From Neobacillus sp. PS3-40 (lineage in GTDB: Bacteria; Bacillota; Bacilli; Bacillales; Cytobacillaceae): a DNA stretch of 64,000 nucleotides. This document shows positions 43,600 to 52,527 of the stretch, in pieces (within the stretch, counting starts at the first letter, position 1; each line of letters starts with the position of its first letter). The position numbers and the translations under genes were made by a program. The notes beneath the pieces were generated by a model. The model saw nothing but the letters and a program-made list of their open reading frames with translations, was not told the origin of the DNA and searched no databases. The stretch spans positions 558,001 through 622,000 of the forward strand of contig NZ_CP133266.1 of the NCBI RefSeq assembly GCF_030915485.1, given 5' to 3'.

Positions 43600-44067
43600 T
43601 TAGAAGCTCATTATGTAGGCATCTGGTGTAATATTGGTATATTTATAGGTGTTTTTTCCGTTCTCGGTTTCAATTGTTAATTCATCCTTACGATCATTAA
43701 GTTTAAGGGATAATTTATCTCCTAAATCTTCATCGTTTAAAAAGATTCCAGAAAAGCTATTTTTTCCGGTTTGAATAACTTCGGTAAAAAGCTTTGTGTT
43801 TTGGCTCTCGTTTTTAACATATTGCTTTAATTGATACCTTCCGTAACTGTGTGAGATAACTATATAAGAATCCTTATTAACCCAAAAACCATATATATCT
43901 GAAAGAGTTGGTTCTTCCGGGTTATACGAGATTTTATTTTCTTCTTTTGGGACATTTTGAAAGTCATCTATTTTCTTTTTAATTTCCTTTTGGACGGTCT
44001 GTTGTTCATCGCATGCGGATAAACTTAAGATGATTGAAACACCTAATACAATTTTTAATAATCCCAA
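43600..44067 (-). CDS. Hypothetical lipoprotein, 155 aa
   Basis: TTG start at 44067, eleven bases after GGAGG. The signal peptide ends LSLSAC, so Cys19 would be lipidated. The mature part begins with a charged helix (KEIKKKIDDF), then a beta-rich domain (IYGFWVNKDSYIVISHSYGRY, in parts) that looks lipocalin-like in pattern. It probably sits on the outer face of the membrane. I recognise no family. Confidence 0.75.
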   Translation of the reverse strand: MGLLKIVLGVSIILSLSACDEQQTVQKEIKKKIDDFQNVPKEENKISYNPEEPTLSDIYGFWVNKDSYIVISHSYGRYQLKQYVKNESQNTKLFTEVIQTGKNSFSGIFLNDEDLGDKLSLKLNDRKDELTIETENGKNTYKYTNITPDAYIMSF

Positions 44068-44456
44068 TTCCCGGAATACCTCCTCATATGGAAAAATTAT
44101 CTTATAAAAAGCTTAAAATAAAATAGAGATAAAATCAATAAAAGCATAGGGAATGCTTTTTTGTTTTGGTTTATTCTCGCGATTTCTTCGGAATGTCTTT
44201 TTTCCAAAGTTTGTCTTTCTTCGGCAGATTCGTTTCATTTCTTATCCTCTATCTAACGTAAATTTATTTACTTTACTTTTTTTGACTGACTGGTCATTCC
44301 GTTAATTGCTATAAATCACCGTTCATATCCCGTCAACTTTTTATATGACCAGATGGCCATTTTTCAAAATAATATTTATTCCATGCCAGTATGTACCTTT
44401 GCTTTTAAAATCGGTATGATAAAATAATGATATAACTATTATTGATGGAGGCAACT
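44068..44456. other. Intergenic stretch with a possible decayed small gene
   Basis: On the minus strand 44098-44234 one frame encodes SAEERQTLEKRHSEEI, then a hydrophobic helix (AFPMLLLILSLFYF), but has no start codon. An ATG at 44238 is in another frame. The rest is AT-rich, with a TGACTGGTCA/TGACCAGATGGCCA pair of motifs at 44283-44360. Confidence 0.3.
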
Positions 44457-44936
44457 ATGTTAACTTTTGATCAAAAACTTGCTATTATCGAAGCATTTCC
44501 AGAGCTAGAGCGGAAAAATGTTTCACTCGGCCGTGTAAATTTTCAATTTGAAAAAAGCGTATCAGATAAAAAAAATATCATTTATCACTTACATCCTAAT
44601 GGAAATGGCTTTGTCTATGCTGGTCATTTACCAAATTATGATACCGATGAAAAAGGTATGGTTAATATCCGTGACTTTTCCGAAAAGGAATTAAGTCAAT
44701 TGATAAAAGAAGCTATCAGCAGTCTTTCTTTTTCCGAAAACAATATTCCAGCAGAAGAAGTAGTTAAAGGCGAGCCCAAAGAAGAGAAATGGGTAAATGA
44801 TGAGAAAAACCACCTACTTCTGGTTAATGAAGATGATATTTGGAATGTTTACTTTGGCTTAAATTTGGAGGACACCTTTGGTACATATGAAGAAGCAGAA
44901 ATGTTTTTAGTTGATCAAGGTTTTAGGAGACAGTAG
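44457..44936 (+). CDS. Hypothetical protein, 159 aa
   Basis: ATG 44457 after GGAGG. The N-terminal half (FDQKLAIIEAFPELERKNVSL in parts; HLHPNGNGFVYAGHL) is mixed alpha/beta. A Glu/Lys linker follows, then a C-terminal module (DDIWNVYFGLNLEDTFGTYEEAEMFL in parts). No signal peptide or membrane helix. It resembles conserved proteins restricted to bacilli; I know no function. Confidence 0.72.
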   Translation: MLTFDQKLAIIEAFPELERKNVSLGRVNFQFEKSVSDKKNIIYHLHPNGNGFVYAGHLPNYDTDEKGMVNIRDFSEKELSQLIKEAISSLSFSENNIPAEEVVKGEPKEEKWVNDEKNHLLLVNEDDIWNVYFGLNLEDTFGTYEEAEMFLVDQGFRRQ

Positions 44937-44976
44937 TCTCAATTTTTGTTTCAGTATTTTAATAAAATGAATAAAA

Positions 44977-45009
44977 GCTGTGTTAATTCGAAATGAATTC
45001 TAACACAGC
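44977..45009. terminator. Bidirectional terminator
   Basis: GCTGTGTTA pairs with TAACACAGC, with AAAA/TTTT on the sides, between convergent genes. Confidence 0.85.
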
Positions 45010-45016
45010 CTTTTAT

Positions 45017-45550
45017 TTAGCATTTTTCGCTCTTATATGCTTGTTCATCTTCAATCCACTTGTCTAAACGGATAATGCTTTTTTTCGCTCTTTCTAATTC
45101 TATAGTTCGGTAGTGATGCATTCCACCAACTTCTTCGTCTTTTTCATCTGCAAGTTTTACTATTTGCTGTAATGGAGTTCGAATAATATCATTAGAAGGT
45201 AAAAACGAATCTGTATGAAATAAAATGGCAAGTGCAATAGTCTTCGCCTTTACTGGATTTTCACCAAGACGAATCAAAAGTTTGTGGGCTCTTTCTGCCC
45301 CTTTAATCGCATGAATATCATTTTGTTTATATAGCTCATAATCCCATTTTCCGTTCTTATACCATGTGTAATGACCCATATCATGGAGCAGTCCGCCCTT
45401 TGCAGCAATATCGACGTCTAAATGATGCTGCTTTGCCAGATGAAAAGCATGGTAAGAAACGGCAATAGCATGAGCTAACCCAGAACGGTTCAAATACTTT
45501 TGGGTAATACGATGCTCAAAAATATTTAACAAGCTCACATCTCTCAACAT
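45017..45550 (-). CDS. HD-domain phosphohydrolase
   Basis: 177 residues. GLAHAIAVSYHAFHLA gives the first His, GGLLHDMGHYT the HD pair and IVKLADEKDE the distal Asp of the HD superfamily. The size and layout suit small HD hydrolases acting on nucleotides or phosphate esters. RBS AGGAGG; single gene. The substrate is unknown. Confidence 0.85.
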   Translation of the reverse strand: MLRDVSLLNIFEHRITQKYLNRSGLAHAIAVSYHAFHLAKQHHLDVDIAAKGGLLHDMGHYTWYKNGKWDYELYKQNDIHAIKGAERAHKLLIRLGENPVKAKTIALAILFHTDSFLPSNDIIRTPLQQIVKLADEKDEEVGGMHHYRTIELERAKKSIIRLDKWIEDEQAYKSEKC

Positions 45551-45638
45551 TTCTCCTCCTAGTTTAATTTTTATCCATTATTATAGTCTAAATACAAATC
45601 GAAAGATACTTTCTACATTGAAGGGATTGTAAGATCAT

Positions 45639-45686
45639 AAAAATGTAGCAACGGCTCTTTAGAAAAATGACCGTTGCTACATTTTT
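45639..45686 (-). terminator. Terminator of the ykvS-like operon
   Basis: AAAATGTAGCAACGG pairs with CCGTTGCTACATTTT: a strong 15-bp stem. Confidence 0.9.
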
Positions 45687-45732
45687 ATATTTTATGTAAC
45701 GTATAATTATTTTAAGATTTTACTAAAATGGA

Positions 45733-45969
45733 TCAAAATAAATGTTTTTTCTCATAATCTTTAACAATTGTATAATTTTTATGCGAAACAACTGTTCTAT
45801 TATATAAGAACTCTAGGTCAGTATAATTTTTGGTAATGGTAACGATTACTGAGTTTTGATTTACTTTTTCCACAATGCCTTTAATTAAGTTTTTGAATAG
45901 GATTTCATCCCCAATCTCAGCAATTGTTTGGCCTATTGTATTACCACCATAATGTTGATTCATTCTCAT
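45733..45969 (-). CDS. YkvS-family (DUF2187) small protein
   Basis: 78 residues. IAEIGDEILFKNLIKGIVEKVNQNSVIV (read in parts: IGDEILFK, KGIVEKVNQNSVIV) and RTVVSHKNYTIV are the DUF2187/YkvS signature of an SH3-like beta barrel. Its start ATGA overlaps the stop of the upstream 81-aa gene, so translation is coupled; ATG 45963 is the alternative. The pair lies behind a c-di-GMP-I riboswitch and terminator. The function of the family is unknown. Confidence 0.82.
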   Translation of the reverse strand: MRMNQHYGGNTIGQTIAEIGDEILFKNLIKGIVEKVNQNSVIVTITKNYTDLEFLYNRTVVSHKNYTIVKDYEKKHLF

Positions 45970-46211
45970 GACACCTCTTTTGAAAAAATTTCAGAATTTT
46001 CTTCCAAGAAACGGTTATTTGCAATCATAAGGTTTTGCAAACATTCTATTTGGACTTTTTCAGTACAAACAAAATCATTCAATAACTCATGTTTCAATGT
46101 AGAATAAATATCCACAACTTGTTCCTTAGAGACTTTGGCTATTCTATTCCTTTTTAGGAAGTTCAAAATTTCATTTTGAAAATATTCTACTGTACCGAAA
46201 AGAACTGTCAA
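45966..46211 (-). CDS. Hypothetical protein, 81 aa, first gene behind a c-di-GMP riboswitch
   Basis: TTG start at 46211 after GAGGGG. The protein is all-helical by pattern (EILNFLKRNRIAKVSKEQVV in parts), with two Cys, and has no signal or membrane helix. It is co-transcribed with the YkvS-like gene (ATGA overlap). The riboswitch 45-210 nt upstream implies c-di-GMP control, a hint of a role in motility or surface behaviour. No family recognised. Confidence 0.72.
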   Translation of the reverse strand: MTVLFGTVEYFQNEILNFLKRNRIAKVSKEQVVDIYSTLKHELLNDFVCTEKVQIECLQNLMIANNRFLEENSEIFSKEVS

Positions 46212-46255
46212 AGCTTTTCCCCTCTCTTATGCACTTAATTTTATTTTAAAAATAG

Positions 46256-46284
46256 AAAAGTCCACCAGAAAGAGGTGGACAAAA
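46256..46284 (-). terminator. Intrinsic terminator between riboswitch and 46211 gene (expression platform)
   Basis: On the minus strand GTCCACC-TCTTTCT-GGTGGAC is followed by TTTTCTATTTTT. It lies 45 nt before the downstream start codon, so it most likely acts as the riboswitch-controlled terminator. Confidence 0.85.
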
Positions 46285-46327
46285 GGCAAAGTAAAAGTCG
46301 AAATAACAATAAATCCAACCTTTAGAT

Positions 46328-46420
46328 TCGGTCTTTTTGGCAACCCGACAATCATAGTAATAAAACCTTAGACTCGTGGCTTTGCGTCCTTATTTTTCAA
46401 TAAGTTTGCCTTTTTCATTT
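46328..46420 (-). promoter_or_regulatory. c-di-GMP-I (GEMM-I) riboswitch
   Basis: The minus strand shows the conserved core in order: GGCAAAC (46410-46404), stem CTTAT/ATAAG with a GAAA-type loop, GGACGCAAAGCC (46389-46378), GTCTAAGG (tetraloop receptor) and GGGTTGCC (46346-46339). This is the class I aptamer pattern. A terminator follows at 46284 and then the 81-aa and YkvS-like genes. Whether c-di-GMP switches the genes on or off is not clear from sequence. Confidence 0.9.
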
Positions 46421-46526
46421 TTAATATCTTTATAATAGAATTAAAGAGCAAAAATTTCAACTATTTTTCTACATTTTTTTACATTTTTTTTATTATTCGT
46501 AAATAAATTTAAATTCTATTTTATCC

Positions 46527-47429
46527 CTACCGCTTTGACTTTCTAAATCCTGCCTTTTGGGCTTCTTGTTCAGAGCAAAACCAGACAATATTATCTTTAG
46601 TTGAATCATAGAAGGATCCACCGGGAACATGATAGATTTGGGAATTAGCATTTCCTTTGATTTTACCTTTACATCCTACATTTGATTCTTGATCATCACC
46701 AGGGTTATTTTGATAATTATTTGCCTTTACAGTTGGTGTTGTTGTTTTTCCCGTACCTTTTGTTGCTGGATGAAAGCCATCATCTTTTGCATAATTTTCA
46801 ATTGACCATATTCCAATTTCCTTTTGTTGTGCTAGCTTTTGAATTGCATAAAATTCATCAACATACTTGGTGTTTGGAGCATAAATATAAGCAACACGAG
46901 CAAGGCCTTTTTCTAATAGCATTTCATTAAACATTTTTCCATCGACATATATATAAGCAAGGAGCCGGCCGTATTTATCACGCCCACCACCGATCCCCGT
47001 TTCGATTTGAACATTTCTTCCCACATATAATGTTTTTTTTGTGTAATCTGATGCCTCAGGACCAAATGGTTGCACTCCTAAACGCGGGTGATGCGTCTCA
47101 GGGGTATCAACACATAACATTCTAATCTTTTCTTCTTTCCCATTAAGATTGACTTCAATCGTATCGCCGTCGACATTTTTCACAATAGTTGCAGCGATTA
47201 ACTGTTTATTCCCGTTTGTGGTAGTAACCTTTGAATTTGTCGTTTGTTGTGGAACATCATCATTTTTGGTGTTTTTTTGTACCTCTGATGCAATTTCGCT
47301 ATTTTCGAGTTTACTTGTTATCTGATTAGATTTAGTAACAATTGAATTATCTATTGTCGAACAACCTGTAAGAAGTACTGTCGATATAAATAAAATGGAT
47401 AGAATGGAATATATCTTTCTTTTCATCAT
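46527..47429 (-). CDS. Secreted/lipid-anchored thermonuclease (SNase family, YncB-like)
   Basis: About 300 residues. Lipoprotein signal ending LLTGC, a Ser/Thr/Asn-rich linker to about 75, then a staphylococcal-nuclease domain (about 78-215) with VDGDTIEV, RMLCVDTPET, the Arg/Glu sites and DKYGRLLAYIYV. A C-terminal module with spaced Cys (VGCKGKIKG and IVWFCSEQEAQKAGFRK) resembles the small Ada-like Zn-binding end seen in such nucleases. It would degrade DNA at the cell surface. Two adjacent ATG codons follow GGAGGAG. Confidence 0.9.
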   Translation of the reverse strand: MMKRKIYSILSILFISTVLLTGCSTIDNSIVTKSNQITSKLENSEIASEVQKNTKNDDVPQQTTNSKVTTTNGNKQLIAATIVKNVDGDTIEVNLNGKEEKIRMLCVDTPETHHPRLGVQPFGPEASDYTKKTLYVGRNVQIETGIGGGRDKYGRLLAYIYVDGKMFNEMLLEKGLARVAYIYAPNTKYVDEFYAIQKLAQQKEIGIWSIENYAKDDGFHPATKGTGKTTTPTVKANNYQNNPGDDQESNVGCKGKIKGNANSQIYHVPGGSFYDSTKDNIVWFCSEQEAQKAGFRKSKR

Positions 47430-47468
47430 TTATTCTCCTCCTAGCTTTATACTCTATTTCATGTAGAT

Positions 47469-47734
47469 AAAGAAAACTCGCCGATTGGCAAGCCCCTAAG
47501 GGCGATGGCAGAGGCGTAGTTGCACTTATGCGCTAGTAGAATTTATGGATATAAATTCTGATTAGCTAAAGAAAACTCGCCGATTGGCAAGCCCCTAAGG
47601 GCGATGACAGAGACGTAGTTGCACTTATGCGCTACTAGAATTTATGGATATAAATTCTGATTAGCAAAAGAAAACTCGCCGATTGGCAAGCCCCTAAGGG
47701 CGATGGCAGAGGCGTAGTTGCACTTATGCTTAGC
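47469..47734 (+). repeat. Three tandem copies of the structured repeat, exact 99-bp period
   Basis: Units start at 47469, 47568 and 47667. The first two are full length, with the AGAATTTAT/ATAAATTCT hairpin; the third lacks that hairpin (TATGCTTAGC). All share AAAGAAAACTCGCCGATTGG and AAGGGCGATGRCAGAGRC. They sit between the nuclease start and the ltaS terminator. Confidence 0.93.
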
Positions 47735-47768
47735 AAAAAAAGAGTGAAGAATATTCTTCACTCTTTTT
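47735..47768 (-). terminator. Terminator of ltaS
   Basis: AAAAGAGTGAAGAAT pairs with ATTCTTCACTCTTTT: a perfect palindrome with a T tail. Confidence 0.9.
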
Positions 47769-47775
47769 CATATTC

Positions 47776-49731
47776 CTAATTTCCTTTTGTCCCTTTTGCT
47801 GTGTTTGAACCCTTAGGCCCTAAATACTCATAATCATTCGGATTAATTGGAGTATATCCATTCGGTTTATAGAATCGCAAAAGATCCTTATACACTACTT
47901 CATCAGACATTTGCAATGCTGTTTTTACTTTCCCATCAATGTCTTTACATGTAGTGGCATCTACAGCCAATTCACCAGTAGGAGTAGAATAGCATTTTTC
48001 ATTTATTTGCGTTACCCTTGGTGAAACAAAGTCGCCATTTCTAAATAATGCCCAATTTTGATGCTGCTTAGAAAGAAGATCTGATCCAAATTCCATATAG
48101 TCTTTAGTATCTGTACCTAATAAGTGGAGAAGTGTTGGGCGTACATCGACTTCGCCACCATATTGGTGCTGAACACTACCTTTTACATTTGGAACATGAA
48201 TAAATAATGGAACTTCCTGTAATTGCGCATTAATAGTTGGTGTAATTTCGTCAACACCTAAGACTTTCTTCATTGCTTCATTGTGATTTTCAGAAATACC
48301 ATAATGATCACCGTATAATACAATAACGGATTTATCATATAAACCGTCAGCTTTTAGATCATTAAAGAATTGTTGCATTGCCTCATCCATATAATGTGCC
48401 GATTGGAAATACTGGTTCACGACTGTATCACCAAAATCGCCTGCAGGGAAATCACTATCCTGCGGATCCATTTCAAATGGGAAATGGTTAGACAATGTTA
48501 TAAATTTGGTATAGAAAGGCTGTTTTAAACTTTCTAACATCGGCATTGATTCTTTAAAGTATGGTTTATCCTTCATTCCATAGTTCTTTGTGTTCTCTTC
48601 AGTCATGCTATAGTATTCAGCATCAAAGAACTGATCATATCCTAATGCTTTATACATAACGTTTCTGTTCCAAAATGTTTTATAGTTACCATGGAAAACA
48701 GCTGAATTATAACCAGCGCCTTTTAAAATTGCTGGGGTTGCTTGATAAGTATTCTGAGCTTTATTAACGAATACTGCACCTTGAGACATTGGATATAAAG
48801 AGTTTTCCATTAAGAATTCGGCGTCAGAAGTTTTCCCCTGACCTGTTTGGTGGTAAAAGTTATCAAAATAGAAAGTACTTCCATCATGAGCCAATGAATT
48901 CAAAAATGGAGTAACTTCCTGTCCATTCAATTTATAGTCAATCATAAAGTTTTGGAATGATTCTAATGAAACATAAATAACATTCATTCCTTTTGCTTTA
49001 CCAAAATACACAGGATTTGGTTGTGCATAGTTCGCTTTCCGGTAGTTCTCAACGTCGGTAATATCGCTGCTGTCAGCAAGTGCGCGTTGACTCGATGACT
49101 TAATATTTTGAATAGCATCATAAATGGTAAAATTATAGGTACCTAAATATTTCACTAAATAATTGCGGTCAAAAGATCGTGTTAATAATTGTGGACGATC
49201 TTTTTCAGCTAATCCAAGATTAAACAAAAAGACAGTAATCGAGAATAACAAGACAATTTTAAAAGACTTTTTATTAGTCTCAGTTAATTTGTTAAATACT
49301 TTCATTGCTAGAATGATTAAAATAATCGTATCCGTGAAATAAAAAATATCAAATGGAGACATTAAAGAGAACGCACTATCACCAAGTTGACCAGAATTCG
49401 TCTTTGTCTGCATTATTACAGGTACTGTAATAAAATCATTAAAGAAACGATAGTAAACAATATTTGCATACAATAAAAAGGACAAAAGAAAATGGGTTAC
49501 AATCATGATAATTTTTGTACCTTTTTTAAAAAGCAGAGCTAAACCAAAAAAGAATAGCGCTGAACTAAGTGGATTAATAAACAATAGAAATTTTTGTAGG
49601 TTATTATCAATTCCAAGTTTAAATTCAATTTGATAGGCCGCATATGTCTTAATCCAGAACAGAACGACAGTAATGGCAAAAAACGTCATATAACTGTTAT
49701 TCAGTTTAAGCGGCATTCTATTTTTCTTCAT
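47776..49731 (-). CDS. ltaS: Lipoteichoic acid synthase family protein (LtaS-type), 651 aa
   Basis: Five N-terminal helices (about 15-175), a linker with a likely SPase site after ALA (QRALADSS), then an extracellular sulfatase-like domain. The nucleophile Thr is in TGQGKTSDAEFL, metal sites are YVSLESFQ and YGDHYGISENHN, and FITLSNHFPF completes the pocket. It polymerises glycerol phosphate from phosphatidylglycerol. Bacilli have several paralogues (LtaS, YfnI, YqgS, YvgJ); which one this is cannot be settled here. RBS GAGGGGAG, monocistronic. Confidence 0.9.
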   Translation of the reverse strand: MKKNRMPLKLNNSYMTFFAITVVLFWIKTYAAYQIEFKLGIDNNLQKFLLFINPLSSALFFFGLALLFKKGTKIIMIVTHFLLSFLLYANIVYYRFFNDFITVPVIMQTKTNSGQLGDSAFSLMSPFDIFYFTDTIILIILAMKVFNKLTETNKKSFKIVLLFSITVFLFNLGLAEKDRPQLLTRSFDRNYLVKYLGTYNFTIYDAIQNIKSSSQRALADSSDITDVENYRKANYAQPNPVYFGKAKGMNVIYVSLESFQNFMIDYKLNGQEVTPFLNSLAHDGSTFYFDNFYHQTGQGKTSDAEFLMENSLYPMSQGAVFVNKAQNTYQATPAILKGAGYNSAVFHGNYKTFWNRNVMYKALGYDQFFDAEYYSMTEENTKNYGMKDKPYFKESMPMLESLKQPFYTKFITLSNHFPFEMDPQDSDFPAGDFGDTVVNQYFQSAHYMDEAMQQFFNDLKADGLYDKSVIVLYGDHYGISENHNEAMKKVLGVDEITPTINAQLQEVPLFIHVPNVKGSVQHQYGGEVDVRPTLLHLLGTDTKDYMEFGSDLLSKQHQNWALFRNGDFVSPRVTQINEKCYSTPTGELAVDATTCKDIDGKVKTALQMSDEVVYKDLLRFYKPNGYTPINPNDYEYLGPKGSNTAKGTKGN

Positions 49732-50074
49732 TTTTTATTCTCCCCTCACTTACCAATAAACTTTGGTAAACGAACCTAAATTACTATATCACATTTTTAA
49801 TAAAAATAAAAACAAAAATAGTACCAATTGATGGTAAGTACTTCATATATTTTCCCTGATATTCTGACAAGATTCTTCCTTTGCCAATTACTACTTGGTC
49901 ACTATAAATAAGACTACAATCTATTTTGGTAAAAATATAATTTAACAAATCTATAATAAAAAATCCAATAAAATACTCATATATTTGTTGAATCCGAATA
50001 AAGCTTGACTTGTACTAGACGAAATTACGAGGAAAAGGTTTCATTTTTTTATTCCATGATGATCAACAAAATGA
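49732..50074. other. Intergenic stretch upstream of ltaS
   Basis: AT-rich. It must hold the ltaS promoter but I see no structured RNA, repeat or clear terminator for the MFS gene. Confidence 0.4.
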
Positions 50075-51319
50075 CTAATTATGTTCTTTAGTTTGTACTT
50101 TATTCCTTTTCAAGAAATAATACAGGCCCAAGAATAGTAGTGCACTTGAAGCTCTTAATATTCCAGATGTAATCATTGCAACATCCATATTTGATTGTTC
50201 AAGTAAAAACACCCCGAATTGCGGCGCAATAAATCCAACAATTGCAAGTAATACATTATAATTCGCGATATAAGCACTTCGATTTTCTTCATTCGTGATC
50301 TCCAATAACTGGTTAAACAAAATTAATACCGTTCCAGAAACAAATAACCCGGAGGTAGCATTAACAATTGTTAAGTATAGTAAGTTGCTTGAGAGTATGG
50401 TCAAGATGGGAGTGGAAGCCATTCCAATTGAAACAAGGATCAGCATTTTGGCATTACTGTATTTGTCAGACATCCTTCCCCACCACTTAAAGCTAACAAT
50501 CTGAGCAATCTGGTTAGCAACCGAAAAAAAACTAATCCACATACCATTTGCATGGGCATCTTTTATTTGGTAAATACTAAAAAGTGACCATGCCATTTGC
50601 CATGCAAAATTAAAAAATAATCCACAGATAAGAAAATAAACAAATGGTTTATCGCGAAATGCATCCCATTCAATAATTTTTTGCTTTTTTTTTGGAACCT
50701 TACTGGTTTCTTTTCTTACTTCTATATGTTTGGTTAAATAATATACTTCAATTAATCCAGAAAGAAAGGCAATTAAAAACATTATCTTATAGGGAAGCGA
50801 ATTACTCTTCCCAAACTGTTGTAAGAGAATACCGAAGAAAAACGTTATCACCATCCCAACGATGGTTAAAATTTTATTTCTATCCCCGAAAAATTCACTT
50901 CTTCGGCGTTCTGGGATTAAATCTCCGATAAAAGACTGCCAACTTAGATTTACGAATGCTCCTGGGAAGTTCATTAATCCGACAAGAACAACAAATACCC
51001 AACTCTGGTATTGGCTCGGTATATACATAACCAAAAACATCAAAATAAGGAATAATCTTGTGAATAAAATAGAGTAGGCAGTAAATTTCTTTTTCTCCTC
51101 TAACCTTCCCATTAAAACGGAGCAAAGGATCATTGCAAACATCCCAATAAATTGTGGCAATGAATTAATTAAACTCACTTGATAGTTAGTTGCCCCTAAG
51201 ACTCCAATTGCGAATAGAGGAAAATAATTATTACTCACATTTAGGACAATCGTGCTTGCAATTCCATTTTTAATACTATACTTTTCATTCAATTGATTCG
51301 TGTTTGTATCTCCAGTCAC
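50075..51319 (-). CDS. MFS transporter
   Basis: 414 residues, twelve helices. GRLEEKKKF, FIGDLIPERRRSEFFGDRNK and WWGRMSDKYS are MFS loop motifs, with unusual loop sequences compared with the other two carriers. GTG start with AAGGAAG upstream. Single gene. The substrate is unknown. Confidence 0.85.
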   Translation of the reverse strand: MTGDTNTNQLNEKYSIKNGIASTIVLNVSNNYFPLFAIGVLGATNYQVSLINSLPQFIGMFAMILCSVLMGRLEEKKKFTAYSILFTRLFLILMFLVMYIPSQYQSWVFVVLVGLMNFPGAFVNLSWQSFIGDLIPERRRSEFFGDRNKILTIVGMVITFFFGILLQQFGKSNSLPYKIMFLIAFLSGLIEVYYLTKHIEVRKETSKVPKKKQKIIEWDAFRDKPFVYFLICGLFFNFAWQMAWSLFSIYQIKDAHANGMWISFFSVANQIAQIVSFKWWGRMSDKYSNAKMLILVSIGMASTPILTILSSNLLYLTIVNATSGLFVSGTVLILFNQLLEITNEENRSAYIANYNVLLAIVGFIAPQFGVFLLEQSNMDVAMITSGILRASSALLFLGLYYFLKRNKVQTKEHN

Positions 51320-51525
51320 AATTCATCTTCCTTCAAATGGTGCTGTACTTGTTGCTTGATCTAGTTATTTTCAGAATCGAAATAATCTTTCCATTGATAT
51401 CATAAACCCGTAAATATCAGTAAGCAATAAGATTTTTTGCTTATTTTTCGAAGAATTTTTTAAGAATTGGATATAATACAAATTTAAACAAATAATAATA
51501 TCAATTAGTGAATGGGGGTAATTTG

Positions 51526-51714
51526 ATGCCAAAAATAAGACCGGATTTTACAAAAAGCCCTTTTTTTGTGAATGAACCAGGAAACTGGCATTTAAAACCA
51601 GGGGCTCCAGAAAAAATTCAGGAGGAATTTGAAAATTATATGAGTTTACTAAGGGACACTAATGAGCCCGGAACAATTAATGGTAATACGATTGATTATC
51701 CTTACAACAAATAA
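51526..51714 (+). CDS. Small hypothetical protein, 62 aa
   Basis: ATG 51526 after GGGGGT. The protein (MPKIRPDFTKSPFFVNEPGN in parts; WHLKPGAPEKIQEEFENYM) is Pro-rich, then helical, ending in an Asn/Tyr tail. Its stop codon lies inside the terminator stem. I recognise no family. Confidence 0.68.
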   Translation: MPKIRPDFTKSPFFVNEPGNWHLKPGAPEKIQEEFENYMSLLRDTNEPGTINGNTIDYPYNK

Positions 51715-51745
51715 ACAGAGTCCTCCGACCACTGTTTATTTGTTG
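51705..51745 (+). terminator. Terminator of the 62-aa gene
   Basis: CAACAAATAAACAG pairs perfectly with CTGTTTATTTGTTG. Confidence 0.85.
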
Positions 51746-51960
51746 TATGATTAATTCTATTTGAAGTTGGTAATTACTATTATAGAAGAAGAGGCATAAT
51801 GCCACCGATGATAAATAGCGAATATTTGCGAAACTAAGATTCATTCAAAATTGAAAAATTTGAAAAAATCGTAGGAAAATAACTCCAGTGATATTATCTC
51901 CCTTCATAATTTGGTATAATAAAGTGTCTTTTAACATTATTGAGGGGGAAAAGTATTTTT

Positions 51961-52410
51961 ATGTCAGTCGAAGTAGGCAGCAAGGTAACAGGTAAAGTAA
52001 CAGGTATCACTAATTTTGGAGCATTTGTAGAATTACCAGGAGGCACAACAGGTCTTGTGCATATCAGTGAGGTAGCAGACAGCTATGTAAAAGACGTTAA
52101 TGACCATCTCAAAGTAGGCGACCAGATTTTAGTAAAAGTGATTAGTGAGAAAGACGGTAAAACGGCCCTGTCCATCAAAAAAGCTATTGATAGACCCGAA
52201 GGACAAACCTCTTCATATTCACAACGACCATCCCATTCGGGTAGAACTGATAGCCGTCCTAAAAACTCCTATTCAAAAGGAAGTTTCAAACCAAAGGAAA
52301 ATTTCGAAGATAAAATGACTCGTTTTTTAAAGACAAGTGAAGAGAATTTATCTACCCTCAAACGTAGCACTGAAACAAAACGAGGCGGTAGAGGCGGAAG
52401 ACGAGGATAA
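51961..52410 (+). CDS. yugI: S1-domain RNA-binding protein, YugI family, copy B
   Basis: 149 residues, nearly identical to the 20743 copy. The first 80 residues differ only by conservative changes (MSVEVG for MSVEIG, ILVKVISEKDG for EKEG). The linker has a few extra residues (PKNSYSKGS). The ends are identical (RGGRGGRRG). The 5' region is also conserved (TATAATAAA and GAGGGGG, 12-nt spacer). It is a recent duplication or transfer. A terminator follows at 52528. Confidence 0.9.
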   Translation: MSVEVGSKVTGKVTGITNFGAFVELPGGTTGLVHISEVADSYVKDVNDHLKVGDQILVKVISEKDGKTALSIKKAIDRPEGQTSSYSQRPSHSGRTDSRPKNSYSKGSFKPKENFEDKMTRFLKTSEENLSTLKRSTETKRGGRGGRRG

Positions 52411-52527
52411 CTTAGCAACAATGTTTTATTTTTCTATTATATAAATAGCAAGCCTGTGTTGTAATTATTGGCTTGACTTACATCATCCAAACTAACTACT
52501 TTAGCCTATAAAACGGGCTAATTTAAA

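Noticed and set aside
44098-44234. Frame encoding a charged helix plus hydrophobic helix
   Set aside because: No start codon in frame; the nearby ATG is in another frame. Could be a decayed small membrane protein.
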